A DNA stretch of 25,155 nucleotides from UBA9715 sp045614225 (GCA_045614225.1 JAZLCO010000128.1:1-25155), one strand, 5' to 3'. Positions 1-7,898 are shown, numbered from the stretch's first letter. The notes: a model not told the origin generated them from the letters alone. Numbers and translations are program-made.

Positions 1-409
1 AGCAGCCGCGGAACGCGTACAGCATGTCGACGACGCTCTGCAGCTCGAGCATGGGAGCCACGCCGGTTGCAGCGCTCTGCATGATGTTGACCGCCATCTG
101 GATGTAGGACAGCGCCTCGCTGCTGATTACTTCGCGCAGCACGATGGCGTTGTCGTAGGCGTAGTTCAGCGTGCTGATGACGCTGCACGGGTAGTTTTCG
201 TCGAACAGGAAGCCCAGGATGAAGCCGTCGGACGTCTCGTAGGGGCAGTCGATTTCAAGCAGCTCGCAGAACGTGTGGAAATCGAAGTCCTTGCGGTCGA
301 TGGCGTCGTCGTAGGCGACCATCATGAGCTCGATTTCGATCATGGTCCGCTCGACGTAGCGGCCCAGCCAGTACAGGCGGTTCGTCTTGCTTAGGATTTC
401 AGTACCCAT
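1..409 (-). CDS. Alpha-E domain protein (DUF403), C-terminus cut by window edge
   Basis: 136 codons are visible, reading leftward from ATG at 409-407 and running off the left edge, so the protein is partial. The start MGTEILSKTNRLYWLGRYVE, followed by a helical, acidic segment, is the usual opening of alpha-E proteins (about 310 residues in full). These all-helical proteins are known mainly as genomic partners of circularly permuted ATP-grasp enzymes in predicted peptide or amide-bond forming systems; their biochemical role is not established. The start codon lies inside the upstream ATP-grasp gene (19-nt overlap, with AAGGA four nucleotides before the ATG), so the two are very probably translationally coupled. 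Family assignment is firm, function is inference. Confidence 0.85.
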   Translation of the reverse strand, partial: MGTEILSKTNRLYWLGRYVERTMIEIELMMVAYDDAIDRKDFDFHTFCELLEIDCPYETSDGFILGFLFDENYPCSVISTLNYAYDNAIVLREVISSEALSYIQMAVNIMQSAATGVAPMLELQSVVDMLYAFRGC

Positions 410-1701
410 GTGTCCTTGAAACCTCCTCCTTGGCTCGAGTTCACAATGGCGTTGCCCTCTTCGCGCGAGTAGCGTGTCAGGCCGCTTGGCCACACGCGCG
501 TCTCGCGCCCGGTCAGGACGAATGCGCGCAGATCGGCTTTGCGCGGCACATCGCCTTCGGCGAGGTGGACGGGCAGCTCGCAGAAGTCGATGACTTCCTG
601 CGCAATCCAGCGGCGCGGGTTCGTGAGCACCTTTTGGCGCAGGTCCTCGCATGCTTCGGATGGTAGAGTGCTGGGGAACACCACGCCATAGCCGCCGGCT
701 TCGGCGGTGTCCTTGATGACGAGGTCCTCGAAGCGCTCCATCACGTAGGCCATGTCGTCATCGAACATCGGCAGGTACGTGGGCGCGTTCTGCAGCAGGG
801 GCTCCTCGTCGAGGTAGTACTTCACCATCTTGGGGACGAAGTAGTATATGCCCTTGTCGTCTGCTGCGCCGTTGCCCGGGGCGTTGATGACCGCGACGTT
901 GCCGGCGCGGTAGGCGCTCATGAGGTTGGGGATGCCGATGACGCTTTCAGGCAGGAAGCATGTCGGGTCCATGTACTCGTCGCTGACGCGGCGGTACAAG
1001 GCGCCGACGCGTTGGTCGCCCTCGAAGCTCTTGTAGTAGAGGCGCTCGTCCTCGACGTACAGGTCGTTCGCCTCGGCAAGCACGGCGCCTGCCTGTTCAG
1101 CCAGGTAGCTGTGCTCGAAGTAGGCTGCGTTGTAGCGCCCGGGGGTGAAGATGACGTTGATGCCGCCGCAGTTGACGTTGTCCATGACCTCGCGCAGCAT
1201 GGTGCCGTAGTTGCGGTTGTCGACAACGTTGTTGTTGCGGAACGTGGTGGGGCTGCAATGGCGGCAGATGCCGCGGCTGATCAGCGGATAGCTCGCGCCG
1301 CTCGGAATGCGCAGGTTGTCCTCGAGGACGTACCACGAGCCGTCGCGCGCCTGCACCAGGTCGATGCCGGAGATGTGGCTGTAGATGCCTTTCGGGGGCG
1401 TGATGCCCACGCAGGGAGCAAGGTATCCCGGCGAGCTGATGGCGAAGTCCTCGGGGACGATGCCGTCTGCGATGATCTGGCGGGGGCCGTACACGTCGGC
1501 GAGGTATGCGTTGAGCGCGTCGACACGCTGGGCGAGGCCGCGCTCGAGCAGGGTCCAATCATCTGCGTCGATGACGCGGGCGATGGCGTCGAACGGGAAG
1601 AGGCGCTCGTTGAACGTCCCGTTCTTGTAGATGCCGAACTTCACGCCGTAGCGCGCAAGTTGGTCGTTGATGCGCGCGGTATGGGCTACAAGCTCTTGCA
1701 T
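391..1701 (-). CDS. Circularly permuted ATP-grasp protein (CP_ATPgrasp family)
   Basis: 436 residues. The start MQELVAHTARINDQLARYGV is chosen at 1701 because GGAGG sits six nucleotides upstream; the longer reading frame runs back into proA and has no support. The middle carries the family signature HISGIDLVQARDGSWYVLEDN followed by LRIPSGASYPL, where acidic and Asn residues normally bind Mg-ATP. An NPRRWIAQEVIDF segment and the RKADLRAFVL stretch near the C-terminus match the ATP-grasp lobe of this family. Such enzymes are predicted carboxylate-amine ligases that activate a carboxylate as acyl phosphate; the substrate is unknown. It overlaps the downstream alpha-E gene by 19 nt and lies 34 nt after proA, so the three probably form one transcript. 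Confidence 0.88.
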   Translation of the reverse strand: MQELVAHTARINDQLARYGVKFGIYKNGTFNERLFPFDAIARVIDADDWTLLERGLAQRVDALNAYLADVYGPRQIIADGIVPEDFAISSPGYLAPCVGITPPKGIYSHISGIDLVQARDGSWYVLEDNLRIPSGASYPLISRGICRHCSPTTFRNNNVVDNRNYGTMLREVMDNVNCGGINVIFTPGRYNAAYFEHSYLAEQAGAVLAEANDLYVEDERLYYKSFEGDQRVGALYRRVSDEYMDPTCFLPESVIGIPNLMSAYRAGNVAVINAPGNGAADDKGIYYFVPKMVKYYLDEEPLLQNAPTYLPMFDDDMAYVMERFEDLVIKDTAEAGGYGVVFPSTLPSEACEDLRQKVLTNPRRWIAQEVIDFCELPVHLAEGDVPRKADLRAFVLTGRETRVWPSGLTRYSREEGNAIVNSSQGGGFKDTWVLKS

Positions 1702-1735
1702 GATGCCTCCTATCGCGGTTTTGATTCGCGGGCTT

Positions 1736-3037
1736 TTACAGGTCCTTGAAGTGGAACGAGCGTTTGCCGGTGGCGTAGTCACCCACGATGTGGCCGTGGC
1801 CTTCGATCTCGTACTTGTAGGTGACGAGGCCTTCGAGGCCCACGGGCCCGCGGGCGTGCAGCTTCGACGTGCTGATGCCCACCTCGGCGCCGAAGCCGTA
1901 GCGGAAGCCGTCGGCGAAGCGCGTCGAGCAGTTGCGATAGACGCCCGCCGAGTCGACGAGCTGCATGAAGTGAGCCGCCGCCGCATCGTCTTCGGCCATG
2001 ATGGCGTCGGTGTGGTGCGAGCCGTAGCGGTTGATGTGCGTGATGGCCTCGTCGATATCGTCGACAATCTTCACGGAGAGGATGAGGTCGAGGTATTCGG
2101 TGGCCCAGTCGTCATCGGTCGCGGGAGCGCAGTCGATGATGGCTTGCGTGCCGGCATCGCCGCGCAGCGTCACGCCGGCCTCGGCGCACGCAGCAGCCAG
2201 TGGCGGCAGGAGTGCGGGCGCCACCGCGCGGTGCACGAGCAGCGTCTCGACGGCGTTGCAAGCGGCGGTGTACTGGGTCTTCGCGTCGATGATGACGGGA
2301 ACGGACAGCTCGACATCAGCCGACGCATCGGCGTAGATGTGGCAGATGCCATCGGCATGGCCCATGACGGGGATGCGCGTGTTGTCCATGATGTAGCGCA
2401 CGAACGAGTTCGACCCGCGCGGGATGAGCAGGTCGACCGAACCGTCGCAGGCGAGCAGCTTGCCGATGTCCTCGCGCGCCTCGATTTGGAACATGCACAG
2501 CTCGGGCATGCCGGCGGCTGTAGCGGCGGAGTGGATGAGGTCGAACAGCGCCTTGTTGGTGCGCATCGTCTCGCTGCCGCCCTTGAGGATCGAGCAGTTG
2601 CCGCTCTTCAGGCACAGCGTCGAGATCTGCACGAGTGCGTCGGGACGCGCCTCGAAGATGACGCCGATGACGCCGATGGGGCAGGCGATGCGGCGCATGC
2701 GCAGCCCTTCGTCGAGCTCGCGGTCGAGCAGCACGGCGCCGACGGGGTCGGCCAGCTTGATGAGGTCGTCGATGCCAGCGCATACGTCGTCGAGCTTGTG
2801 CTGGTCGAACTTGAGGCGTTTGACGATGGCGGGCGCGACGCCGTTTTCCTCGGCGGCTGCAAGGTCGGCCTCGTTGGCTTCGAAGATGGCAGCCGCATTG
2901 GCGGCGAGCGCTTTCTTGATCGCGGCGAGCGCCGCATTGCGCGTTTCAGTGGACGTTGCAGCCACTTCAGGGCTCGCGAGCTTCATCTCGCGTGCGATTT
3001 CGGCGATTTCGATCGTTGCATTCGCTTGGTCTGACAT
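1736..3037 (-). CDS. proA: Gamma-glutamyl phosphate reductase
   Basis: 433 residues, slightly longer than the usual 415-420. The enzyme reduces gamma-glutamyl phosphate with NADPH to glutamate semialdehyde in proline synthesis (cytoplasm). The aldehyde-dehydrogenase-type fold is seen in PIGVIGVIFEARPDALVQ, the substrate loop LKGGSETMRTNKAL, the catalytic cysteine C260 in YTAACNAVETLLVH, and the C-terminal NCSTRFADGFRYGFGAEVGISTSK-type region (about 360-385). The start follows GGAGA by about five nucleotides. The usual partner proB is not adjacent: the gene upstream is a GNAT acetyltransferase and those downstream are the ATP-grasp and alpha-E genes. Confidence 0.96.
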   Translation of the reverse strand: MSDQANATIEIAEIAREMKLASPEVAATSTETRNAALAAIKKALAANAAAIFEANEADLAAAEENGVAPAIVKRLKFDQHKLDDVCAGIDDLIKLADPVGAVLLDRELDEGLRMRRIACPIGVIGVIFEARPDALVQISTLCLKSGNCSILKGGSETMRTNKALFDLIHSAATAAGMPELCMFQIEAREDIGKLLACDGSVDLLIPRGSNSFVRYIMDNTRIPVMGHADGICHIYADASADVELSVPVIIDAKTQYTAACNAVETLLVHRAVAPALLPPLAAACAEAGVTLRGDAGTQAIIDCAPATDDDWATEYLDLILSVKIVDDIDEAITHINRYGSHHTDAIMAEDDAAAAHFMQLVDSAGVYRNCSTRFADGFRYGFGAEVGISTSKLHARGPVGLEGLVTYKYEIEGHGHIVGDYATGKRSFHFKDL

Positions 3038-3088
3038 GGGTTCTCCTATCCGGCTTGCGGGTGGGTGACGATGATGTCGCTTGTGTCC

Positions 3089-3119
3089 AGTATACGGCCT
3101 TGCGTCGGTTGCAACGACG
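3089..3119 (-). promoter_or_regulatory. Candidate proA promoter region with imperfect palindrome
   Basis: On the minus strand a TATACT hexamer lies at 3094-3089. Just upstream is an imperfect palindrome, CGTCG-G-TTGCAA-CGACG on the plus strand (3103-3119), whose centre is TTGCAA. Spacing from TTGCAA to TATACT is only 14 nt, so TTGCAA is not a convincing -35; the dyad may be an operator. The leader would be about 45 nt. Tentative. Confidence 0.35.
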
Positions 3120-3188
3120 GGATAATGGTCGACGTTCTCTCTTTACGTCGAGCGAGAAGTATTTGGTTGTTTTGAGGTTGAAGGAGCG

Positions 3189-3710
3189 CTACGACATTAC
3201 CTTCACGAAGCGGAACAAGCCCTCATCGCTTCCAGGATAATCGCCGGCATCCTCAGCGGAGAACTCGGGGTCCTCGTGGTACTGGTTGAAGTATTCCACG
3301 ATGTGGAATCCGCAGCGGTTCACGTAGAAATGGATGTTGCGCTTCTCGTGGTAGGCGGTGACGAGCTCCCAGATCTGCGTCTCGGGATAGCGCGCCTCGA
3401 TGGCCTGCCATGCAGCTTGACCAAGGCGCAGGTTCTGCTTGTCGGGGTCGATGAAGAGGAATTCGAGCGTCTTGCGCACTTCGCCGCCCGTTATGACGGC
3501 GCCTCCGATGGCCTTGCCCTCGTGAACGATGCTTAGGGCTTCGGCGTTTTCCCCGTCGAGGGCTTCGTCGACATCGCGCTGAGGTGGGATGTTGCCCAGG
3601 AAATCGGGGAAGTCCGAGCGCGTTGCGTAGGTGAATGCTTTTTGCAAGCGCTTGACGAAATCGTCCAGATCCTTGTATCCGACGGGAACGAGCTCAACCG
3701 TTTGCTGCAT
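3189..3710 (-). CDS. GNAT-family N-acetyltransferase
   Basis: 173 residues, cytoplasmic. The N-terminal region is variable. From about residue 60 it shows the GNAT core: SIVHEGKAIGGAVITGG (beta strands), LEFLFIDPDKQNLRLGQAAW (the acetyl-CoA pyrophosphate-binding motif A with a degenerate Q/R-x-x-x-G loop), and a C-terminal NIHFYVNRCGFHIVEYF strand-helix motif typical of the family. The substrate cannot be read from sequence. The start is supported by AAAGGA about eight nucleotides upstream of the ATG. It is the first gene of the leftward run into proA, 151 bp away, with a possible separate proA promoter between. Confidence 0.88.
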   Translation of the reverse strand: MQQTVELVPVGYKDLDDFVKRLQKAFTYATRSDFPDFLGNIPPQRDVDEALDGENAEALSIVHEGKAIGGAVITGGEVRKTLEFLFIDPDKQNLRLGQAAWQAIEARYPETQIWELVTAYHEKRNIHFYVNRCGFHIVEYFNQYHEDPEFSAEDAGDYPGSDEGLFRFVKVMS

Positions 3711-3934
3711 ATTCGGTCCTTTCTACGGTTGTGGTTCACTGTAGCGCACTGAGTGGGGAAAGGGGAATTTGGTTCTTTTTTGTCGGCAAAACCTACACGA
3801 TTTTGGGGGATATGAACAGGGGATGGACCTGTCCCCAATGGCGCGCTCTCTCTAAGGTTTCTTTCAGGTTGCTGCGTCATCATTTCATGCATCGTAGGAA
3901 TCTTTGGAACTTGAACCGATGTGAGGTGAACTCG
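3711..3934. other. Divergent intergenic region holding a GGGGA/TCCCC palindrome
   Basis: This 224-bp gap separates the leftward GNAT gene from the rightward lipoprotein gene. It must hold both promoters, but no convincing -35/-10 pair was found on either strand. At 3816-3836 two overlapping inverted repeats occur: ACAGG/CCTGT (3816-3820 with 3828-3832) and GGGGA/TCCCC (3819-3823 with 3832-3836). They look like a short REP-like palindrome. No ORF with coding character is seen here. Confidence 0.4.
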
Positions 3935-5386
3935 ATGAATGCAACCAAGAAGATGGCAGCGCTCATTGTGGCGGCCATGTTATCAGTTATGGTTTTCACA
4001 GGATGTACGGGCACGAGCTCTGCGTCGGATAGCGCGAGCACTACTTCCGCAAGCTCTTCGATGCAGTCAAGCTCGATGGGTGCACCGCCAAGCGGCAGCT
4101 CCTCGATGGGCGAGCCGCCCTCGGGAAGCTCCGGTGGCCCCGGTGGCGCCCCTGGTGGCGGAACATCCGATTTCGAATACACGGCAGCAACGGAAATCAC
4201 GTCGGCTGACTCGCAGGATGGACAGACGTATGCCTCCACGACAACCGACGAGAGCGCGCTCATCGTGAACACGGCTGATGATGTGACCCTGTCAAACATC
4301 ACAGTTACAAAATCCGGCGACTCGAACGGCGGTGACAACTGCAACTTCTATGGGCTGAATGCCGGCTTGCTCGTGATGGGCGGCTCGACGACCACCATTA
4401 ACGGCGGCACGATCGAGACGAACGCCAACGGCGCCAACGGCATCTTCTCCTACGGCGGCAACGGCGGCCACAACGGCGGCGAGGGCGACGGCACGACGGT
4501 CAACGTGAGCGACCTCACCATCACCACGACGGGCAGCGGCTCGGGTGGCATCATGACCACCGGCGGTGGCGTCATGAATGCGAGCAACCTCACCATCACC
4601 ACGTCCGGCGGCTCGTCTGCGCCCATCCGCACCGACCGTGGTGGCGGCACGGTCAATGTCGACGGTGGCACCTACACGTCCAATGGCCTCGGCTCGCCGG
4701 CGATCTATTCCACTGCTGACATCAACGTGGCCAACGCGACCCTCGTGTCCAACCTGTCCGAAGGCGTGTGCATCGAGGGCAAGAACTCCATCACGCTCAC
4801 TAACTGCGATCTGACGGCAAACAACACGAAGTGCAATGGTCACGCCACGTTCTATGACTCGATCATGATCTACCAGTCGATGTCGGGTGATGCGGACAGC
4901 GGAACTTCGTCGTTCAACATGACCGGTGGCACGCTCACGAGCAAGAACGGTCACATCTTCCACGTGACCAATACCAATGCGGTCATCAATCTCGATGGCG
5001 TGAAGCTCGTCAACGAAGATGCTGCCAACATCCTGCTGTCGGTATGCGCGGACGGTTGGAGCGGTGCGGGCAACGTCGCGACGCTCAATGCTACGGGCCA
5101 GACGCTTGACGGCACCATCCTCGTGGGCAGCGATTCGACCCTGACGCTCAACCTGTCGAATGGCTCCACGTTCACGGGCTGCATTAGCGGCGACATCGAA
5201 AATGCGAGCGGTGAGACCGTCTCGACTGAGGTGGGCACCGTGGACGTGACGCTCGACTCCACGAGCGCGTGGACGCTGACGGCTGACACGTACGTGACCT
5301 CGTTCGACGGCGATGCGTCAAACGTCATCTCGAATGGCTACACGCTCTACGTGAACGGCGTGGCTTTGAGCGGAACGAGCGCATAG
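3935..5386 (+). CDS. Surface lipoprotein with beta-helix-like repeat domain
   Basis: 483 residues. The start at 3935 follows GAGGTGA. Residues 1-24 are a lipoprotein signal peptide (KK, hydrophobic stretch, VFTG before C24), so the protein should be lipid-anchored outside the membrane. A Ser-rich linker (about 25-50) is followed by tandem MGAPPSGSS/MGEPPSGSS repeats and a Gly/Pro stretch to about 75. The rest is built of short Thr/Asn/Gly-rich strands with recurring patterns (VNVSDLTITTTGSGSGGI, MNASNLTITTSGGSSAPI, INVANATLVSN), as in right-handed parallel beta-helix proteins. No catalytic motif was recognised; an adhesin or carbohydrate-binding role is a guess. It is monocistronic, with its own terminator. 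Confidence 0.85.
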   Translation: MNATKKMAALIVAAMLSVMVFTGCTGTSSASDSASTTSASSSMQSSSMGAPPSGSSSMGEPPSGSSGGPGGAPGGGTSDFEYTAATEITSADSQDGQTYASTTTDESALIVNTADDVTLSNITVTKSGDSNGGDNCNFYGLNAGLLVMGGSTTTINGGTIETNANGANGIFSYGGNGGHNGGEGDGTTVNVSDLTITTTGSGSGGIMTTGGGVMNASNLTITTSGGSSAPIRTDRGGGTVNVDGGTYTSNGLGSPAIYSTADINVANATLVSNLSEGVCIEGKNSITLTNCDLTANNTKCNGHATFYDSIMIYQSMSGDADSGTSSFNMTGGTLTSKNGHIFHVTNTNAVINLDGVKLVNEDAANILLSVCADGWSGAGNVATLNATGQTLDGTILVGSDSTLTLNLSNGSTFTGCISGDIENASGETVSTEVGTVDVTLDSTSAWTLTADTYVTSFDGDASNVISNGYTLYVNGVALSGTSA

Positions 5387-5418
5387 CACGTGCCAACTAA
5401 GTAAAACTCGGAGCGAGG

Positions 5419-5443
5419 GCCGCCTGCGGGCGGCTTTCGTTTT
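5419..5443 (+). terminator. Intrinsic terminator after the lipoprotein gene
   Basis: GCCGCC (5419-5424), loop TGCG, GGCGGC (5429-5434), then TTTCGTTTT. It lies 33 nt after the stop codon and is the only textbook Rho-independent terminator recognised in the window. Confidence 0.85.
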
Positions 5444-5478
5444 GATGGGCTTCCCGACCATTGGTCAACCTTACGAAG

Positions 5479-5510
5479 TTGGTGAGAACGGGTCAGTTCT
5501 TGCCTAGAAT
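5479..5510 (+). promoter_or_regulatory. Possible promoter/operator of the radical SAM gene
   Basis: TAGAAT at 5505-5510 could be a -10 box, about 40 nt before the ATG. TTGGTG at 5479-5484 would leave a 20-bp spacer that contains the dyad AGAAC-GGGTCA-GTTCT (5485-5500). A dyad filling an overlong spacer is the layout used by activators that twist promoter DNA, but the match is weak and no regulator is adjacent. Confidence 0.3.
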
Positions 5511-5551
5511 GTATTCGAGCGCAAATTGCAAGCCGCAAGGTGGGAGAAAAC

Positions 5552-6445
5552 ATGCATTACACCGGCCCGACGTTCAGGCCACCATACGAGGCAGAGTCGT
5601 TGCTCTTGCAGGTCACGGCAGGCTGCTCGCATAACGCATGCACATTTTGCAGCATGTACCAGGACGTGCCGTTCACGGTTTCGCCCATCGAGGAAATCGA
5701 GGAAGACCTGGTTCAAGCTGCGCGCTACGGTGAGTTTTACGATCGCGTGTTCCTCGTGAACGGCGATGCGTTTTGCCAGAGCTTCGACCGATTGGTCGAG
5801 ATCGCAGAGCTCGTGCATCGTTATCTGCCGCGCATCGGGTCGATTGGCGGGTACGCATCGATAAACAACGTCCTGACCAAAACCGAAGAAGAGTTGCGCG
5901 AGCTGACGCGCTTGGGCTATGCCGATTTCAACATCGGGCTGGAGTCGGGCCTCGACGACGTGCTCGCTTACATGAACAAGGGCTACACGTTAGCGCAAGC
6001 ACGCGAGGCGTTCGCGCGCCTCAATGCAGCAGGCATGCCGTTCAACTTGAACATCATCACGGCGGCGGCAGGTCCCGGTCGTATCGTCGAGCACGCTGCG
6101 GCCAACGCCGCCATCGTCAACGAGGCGAACCCCACGCTTATCTTCGTGTCGCCCCTGCATGTTGACCCCGGCGCACGGCTCGAGCAGCTCGTTGCGCAAG
6201 GCGATTTTGAGGAGTGCGTCTTGGGTGATTACATCACTGAGGAGATCGAGTTTCTCAAACGACTTGACGTCGATGACTGCGTGTTCTTCGGCCTGCACGT
6301 GTCGAATCCTGTGCGTGTGGCTGGATTGCTTCCGCGCGACAAGGAGCGTCTCGTGCACGAGCTCGAGCAAGGGTATGGGCATTTTTCTGATTGGCAGCTT
6401 AGCAAGGTGCCGCCCAAAGGCTCTGAAGGTCGCATGATTGGGTAA
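5552..6445 (+). CDS. Radical SAM protein of the GCSHNxCxFC family
   Basis: 297 residues. The ATG at 5552 is preferred over an in-frame GTG at 5540 because GGGAG lies five nucleotides before it. The cluster motif GCSHNACTFCSMY near residue 30 has spacing C-x4-C-x2-C, a known variant of the radical SAM CxxxCxxC signature, and should bind a 4Fe-4S cluster and SAM. A GYADFNIGLESG segment (around 125-140) is the typical SAM-binding strand seen in HemN/Elp3-like members, and the C-terminal part is shorter than in HemN. No B12 or second cluster domain is visible. The substrate is unknown. It ends 18 bp from the convergent yaaA gene. Confidence 0.85.
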   Translation: MHYTGPTFRPPYEAESLLLQVTAGCSHNACTFCSMYQDVPFTVSPIEEIEEDLVQAARYGEFYDRVFLVNGDAFCQSFDRLVEIAELVHRYLPRIGSIGGYASINNVLTKTEEELRELTRLGYADFNIGLESGLDDVLAYMNKGYTLAQAREAFARLNAAGMPFNLNIITAAAGPGRIVEHAAANAAIVNEANPTLIFVSPLHVDPGARLEQLVAQGDFEECVLGDYITEEIEFLKRLDVDDCVFFGLHVSNPVRVAGLLPRDKERLVHELEQGYGHFSDWQLSKVPPKGSEGRMIG

Positions 6446-6463
6446 GCGGATGACGCGCCGTAG

Positions 6464-7201
6464 CTAGCGTACGAACACGAAGGACGTGTCGGTCGAGCGC
6501 TCTTTGTCGAATGCGTAATCGCTCCAAGCGAACTGCTTGATCTGTTCGGGTTCGGTCGCTTGCACGCTGGCCAAGTAACGCACCATCTCGCCACGGGCCA
6601 TCTTCGCGTAGACGCCTTTCTGCACGACTTTGCCACCTGCGAGTTCACCGAACACGCAGGTGATGTACGTGTCGTCAGGTTTCAGGTACTTCTCGATGGC
6701 CTTCGAGTATTCCTTGGAGGCAAGGTTGACGATGACGCGGCTGTCGTCAACGACTTCGTGATAAAGGCTCCCATCCCAGAAATCGTAGAGATTCGAGAAC
6801 CCGTCGACAGCGGCTTTGGCTTGCATCTCGAGGCGGTAGGGCACCACGCCGTCGAACGGCTTGAGCACACCGTAGAATCCCGAGAGTATGCGCAGGTGAT
6901 CCTGCACGTATGCCAAGTGTCCGTCTTCGAAAACAGCAGGAGCCATGTATGTGTACTGGATGCCGTCGTACGCCAGCAGCGCAGGTGTCAGGCTGCGGCG
7001 CAGGTCCATGTGCTCGAGGCGCTCCGCATTCTGCTCGGCAATGGCGTCACTGCAGGCCCAAAGCTTCTTTTGCTCGGCATACGTGAGCGACGACATCCAA
7101 TCGCGCAGCCGTTCGGCGCGCTCTACGAATACGGGGAGGTCCTGATGGGGAAGCGCCGCTTCGTCGACCATCTTCTTTGCAGGCGAGATGATGAACCTCA
7201 C
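6464..7201 (-). CDS. yaaA: Peroxide stress protein YaaA (UPF0246)
   Basis: 245 residues, close to the family length. It shows the N-terminal signature MRFIISPAKKM, the central LRILSGFYGVLKPFDGVVPYR motif and NLASKEYSKAI, all characteristic of YaaA. In E. coli this protein lowers free iron during hydrogen peroxide stress and limits DNA and protein damage. The start is GTG at 7201-7199 inside the overlap GTGA with the stop of bcp, a classic coupling arrangement. Pairing with a thiol peroxidase fits a shared peroxide-defence role. Confidence 0.95.
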   Translation of the reverse strand: MRFIISPAKKMVDEAALPHQDLPVFVERAERLRDWMSSLTYAEQKKLWACSDAIAEQNAERLEHMDLRRSLTPALLAYDGIQYTYMAPAVFEDGHLAYVQDHLRILSGFYGVLKPFDGVVPYRLEMQAKAAVDGFSNLYDFWDGSLYHEVVDDSRVIVNLASKEYSKAIEKYLKPDDTYITCVFGELAGGKVVQKGVYAKMARGEMVRYLASVQATEPEQIKQFAWSDYAFDKERSTDTSFVFVR

Positions 7202-7653
7202 GAAAGCTCCTCGAGCATCTGCGCGGGGTTGTCAGCAGCCTTCACCTTGCCGTGCGCCTTGACGATGACGCCTTCTTCGTCGATGAGGTAGGTTGTGCGT
7301 ATGACGCCCATCGAGACCTTGCCGGCGGTCTTCTTCTCTTTCCACACGTCGTAGGCCATAAGCACTTCCTTTTCGGTGTCGGAGAGAAGTGTGAAGGGCA
7401 GACCGTATTTCTCCTCGAACTTCTTATGCGATGCCACTGTGTCCTTGCTCACGCCGACAATCACGGCGCCTGCCTCGCGGAACTGAGGGTACAGCTCGCC
7501 GAATGCACACGCTTGCTTCGTGCACCCCGATGTCATGTCGCGCGGATAGAAGTACAGGACGACTTTGCTGCCACGCCATTCGGAAAGCGTTCTCATCTGG
7601 CCGTTCTGGTCGGGAAGGGTGAAATCGGGTGCTTGCGTTCCTACTTCGAGCAT
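7198..7653 (-). CDS. bcp: Thioredoxin-dependent thiol peroxidase (Bcp/PrxQ)
   Basis: 151 residues. It reduces hydrogen peroxide and organic hydroperoxides with electrons from thioredoxin in the cytoplasm. The motif FYPRDMTSGCTKQACAF holds the peroxidatic Cys with a second Cys five residues later, the atypical 2-Cys layout of PrxQ. The start MLEVGTQAPDFTLPDQNG is chosen at 7653 because AAAGGA precedes it; the longer frame runs through the promoter. The gene overlaps yaaA by 4 nt. A TATAAT lies 29 nt upstream of the ATG. Confidence 0.96.
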   Translation of the reverse strand: MLEVGTQAPDFTLPDQNGQMRTLSEWRGSKVVLYFYPRDMTSGCTKQACAFGELYPQFREAGAVIVGVSKDTVASHKKFEEKYGLPFTLLSDTEKEVLMAYDVWKEKKTAGKVSMGVIRTTYLIDEEGVIVKAHGKVKAADNPAQMLEELS

Positions 7654-7681
7654 GGTGGTCCTTTCTCGCGTTAGCGGTTGC

Positions 7682-7687
7682 ATTATA
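7682..7687 (-). promoter_or_regulatory. -10 box of the bcp-yaaA operon
   Basis: A perfect TATAAT reads on the minus strand at 7687-7682, giving an mRNA leader of about 23 nt that includes AAAGGA. No good -35 hexamer stands 16-18 bp upstream, so activation or extended contacts may be needed. Confidence 0.6.
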
Positions 7688-7725
7688 GCGTGCTCGGATC
7701 GGGGGCAGTTGAGGGGTGTGCCAGG

Positions 7726-7761
7726 GGCTTGCGTCAGGGGATGGCTCGCTTGACGCAAGCC
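7726..7761. repeat. Perfect 11-bp inverted repeat between bcp and the GH3 gene
   Basis: GGCTTGCGTCA (7726-7736) pairs perfectly with TGACGCAAGCC (7751-7761) across a 14-nt loop. There is no T-tract on either strand, and it lies between two divergent genes, so it is not an ordinary terminator. The segment GTCAGGGG-N10-TGAC resembles the palindrome at 20382-20408, suggesting a dispersed REP-like family; an operator is the alternative. Confidence 0.7.
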
Positions 7762-7847
7762 GTTCCGCCCATGTTTAAAGGTATGTCAAAGGTTGAGCGA
7801 TTTCCCGAAAAAACGAGCGCAAAGCTCAGTTTGCTGGCTTCTCATCT

Positions 7848-7853
7848 TATACT
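7848..7853 (+). promoter_or_regulatory. Possible -10 box of the GH3 gene
   Basis: TATACT at 7848-7853 lies 45 nt before the GH3 start. The expected -35 position carries CTCAGT, a poor match, so the call is tentative. Confidence 0.4.
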
Positions 7854-7898
7854 CGCTAAAACGAACTGCGTAGCAATGAGCGGAAAGGGGTTGGGAAT

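Noticed and set aside
1667..3034. 455-codon plus-strand open frame opposite proA
   Set aside because: It is the mirror of the proA reading frame in GC-rich DNA; it lacks a ribosome site and has an Arg/Val/Asp-rich low-complexity product with no family motif.
4380..4700. Short GGCGGC-rich repeats suggestive of a CRISPR array or tandem repeat
   Set aside because: They are codons for Gly/Asn/Thr-rich beta-helix turns in one open frame, with no constant repeat or spacer length.
7726..7761. Rho-independent terminator
   Set aside because: No T-tract on either strand, and the element lies upstream of both flanking divergent genes.
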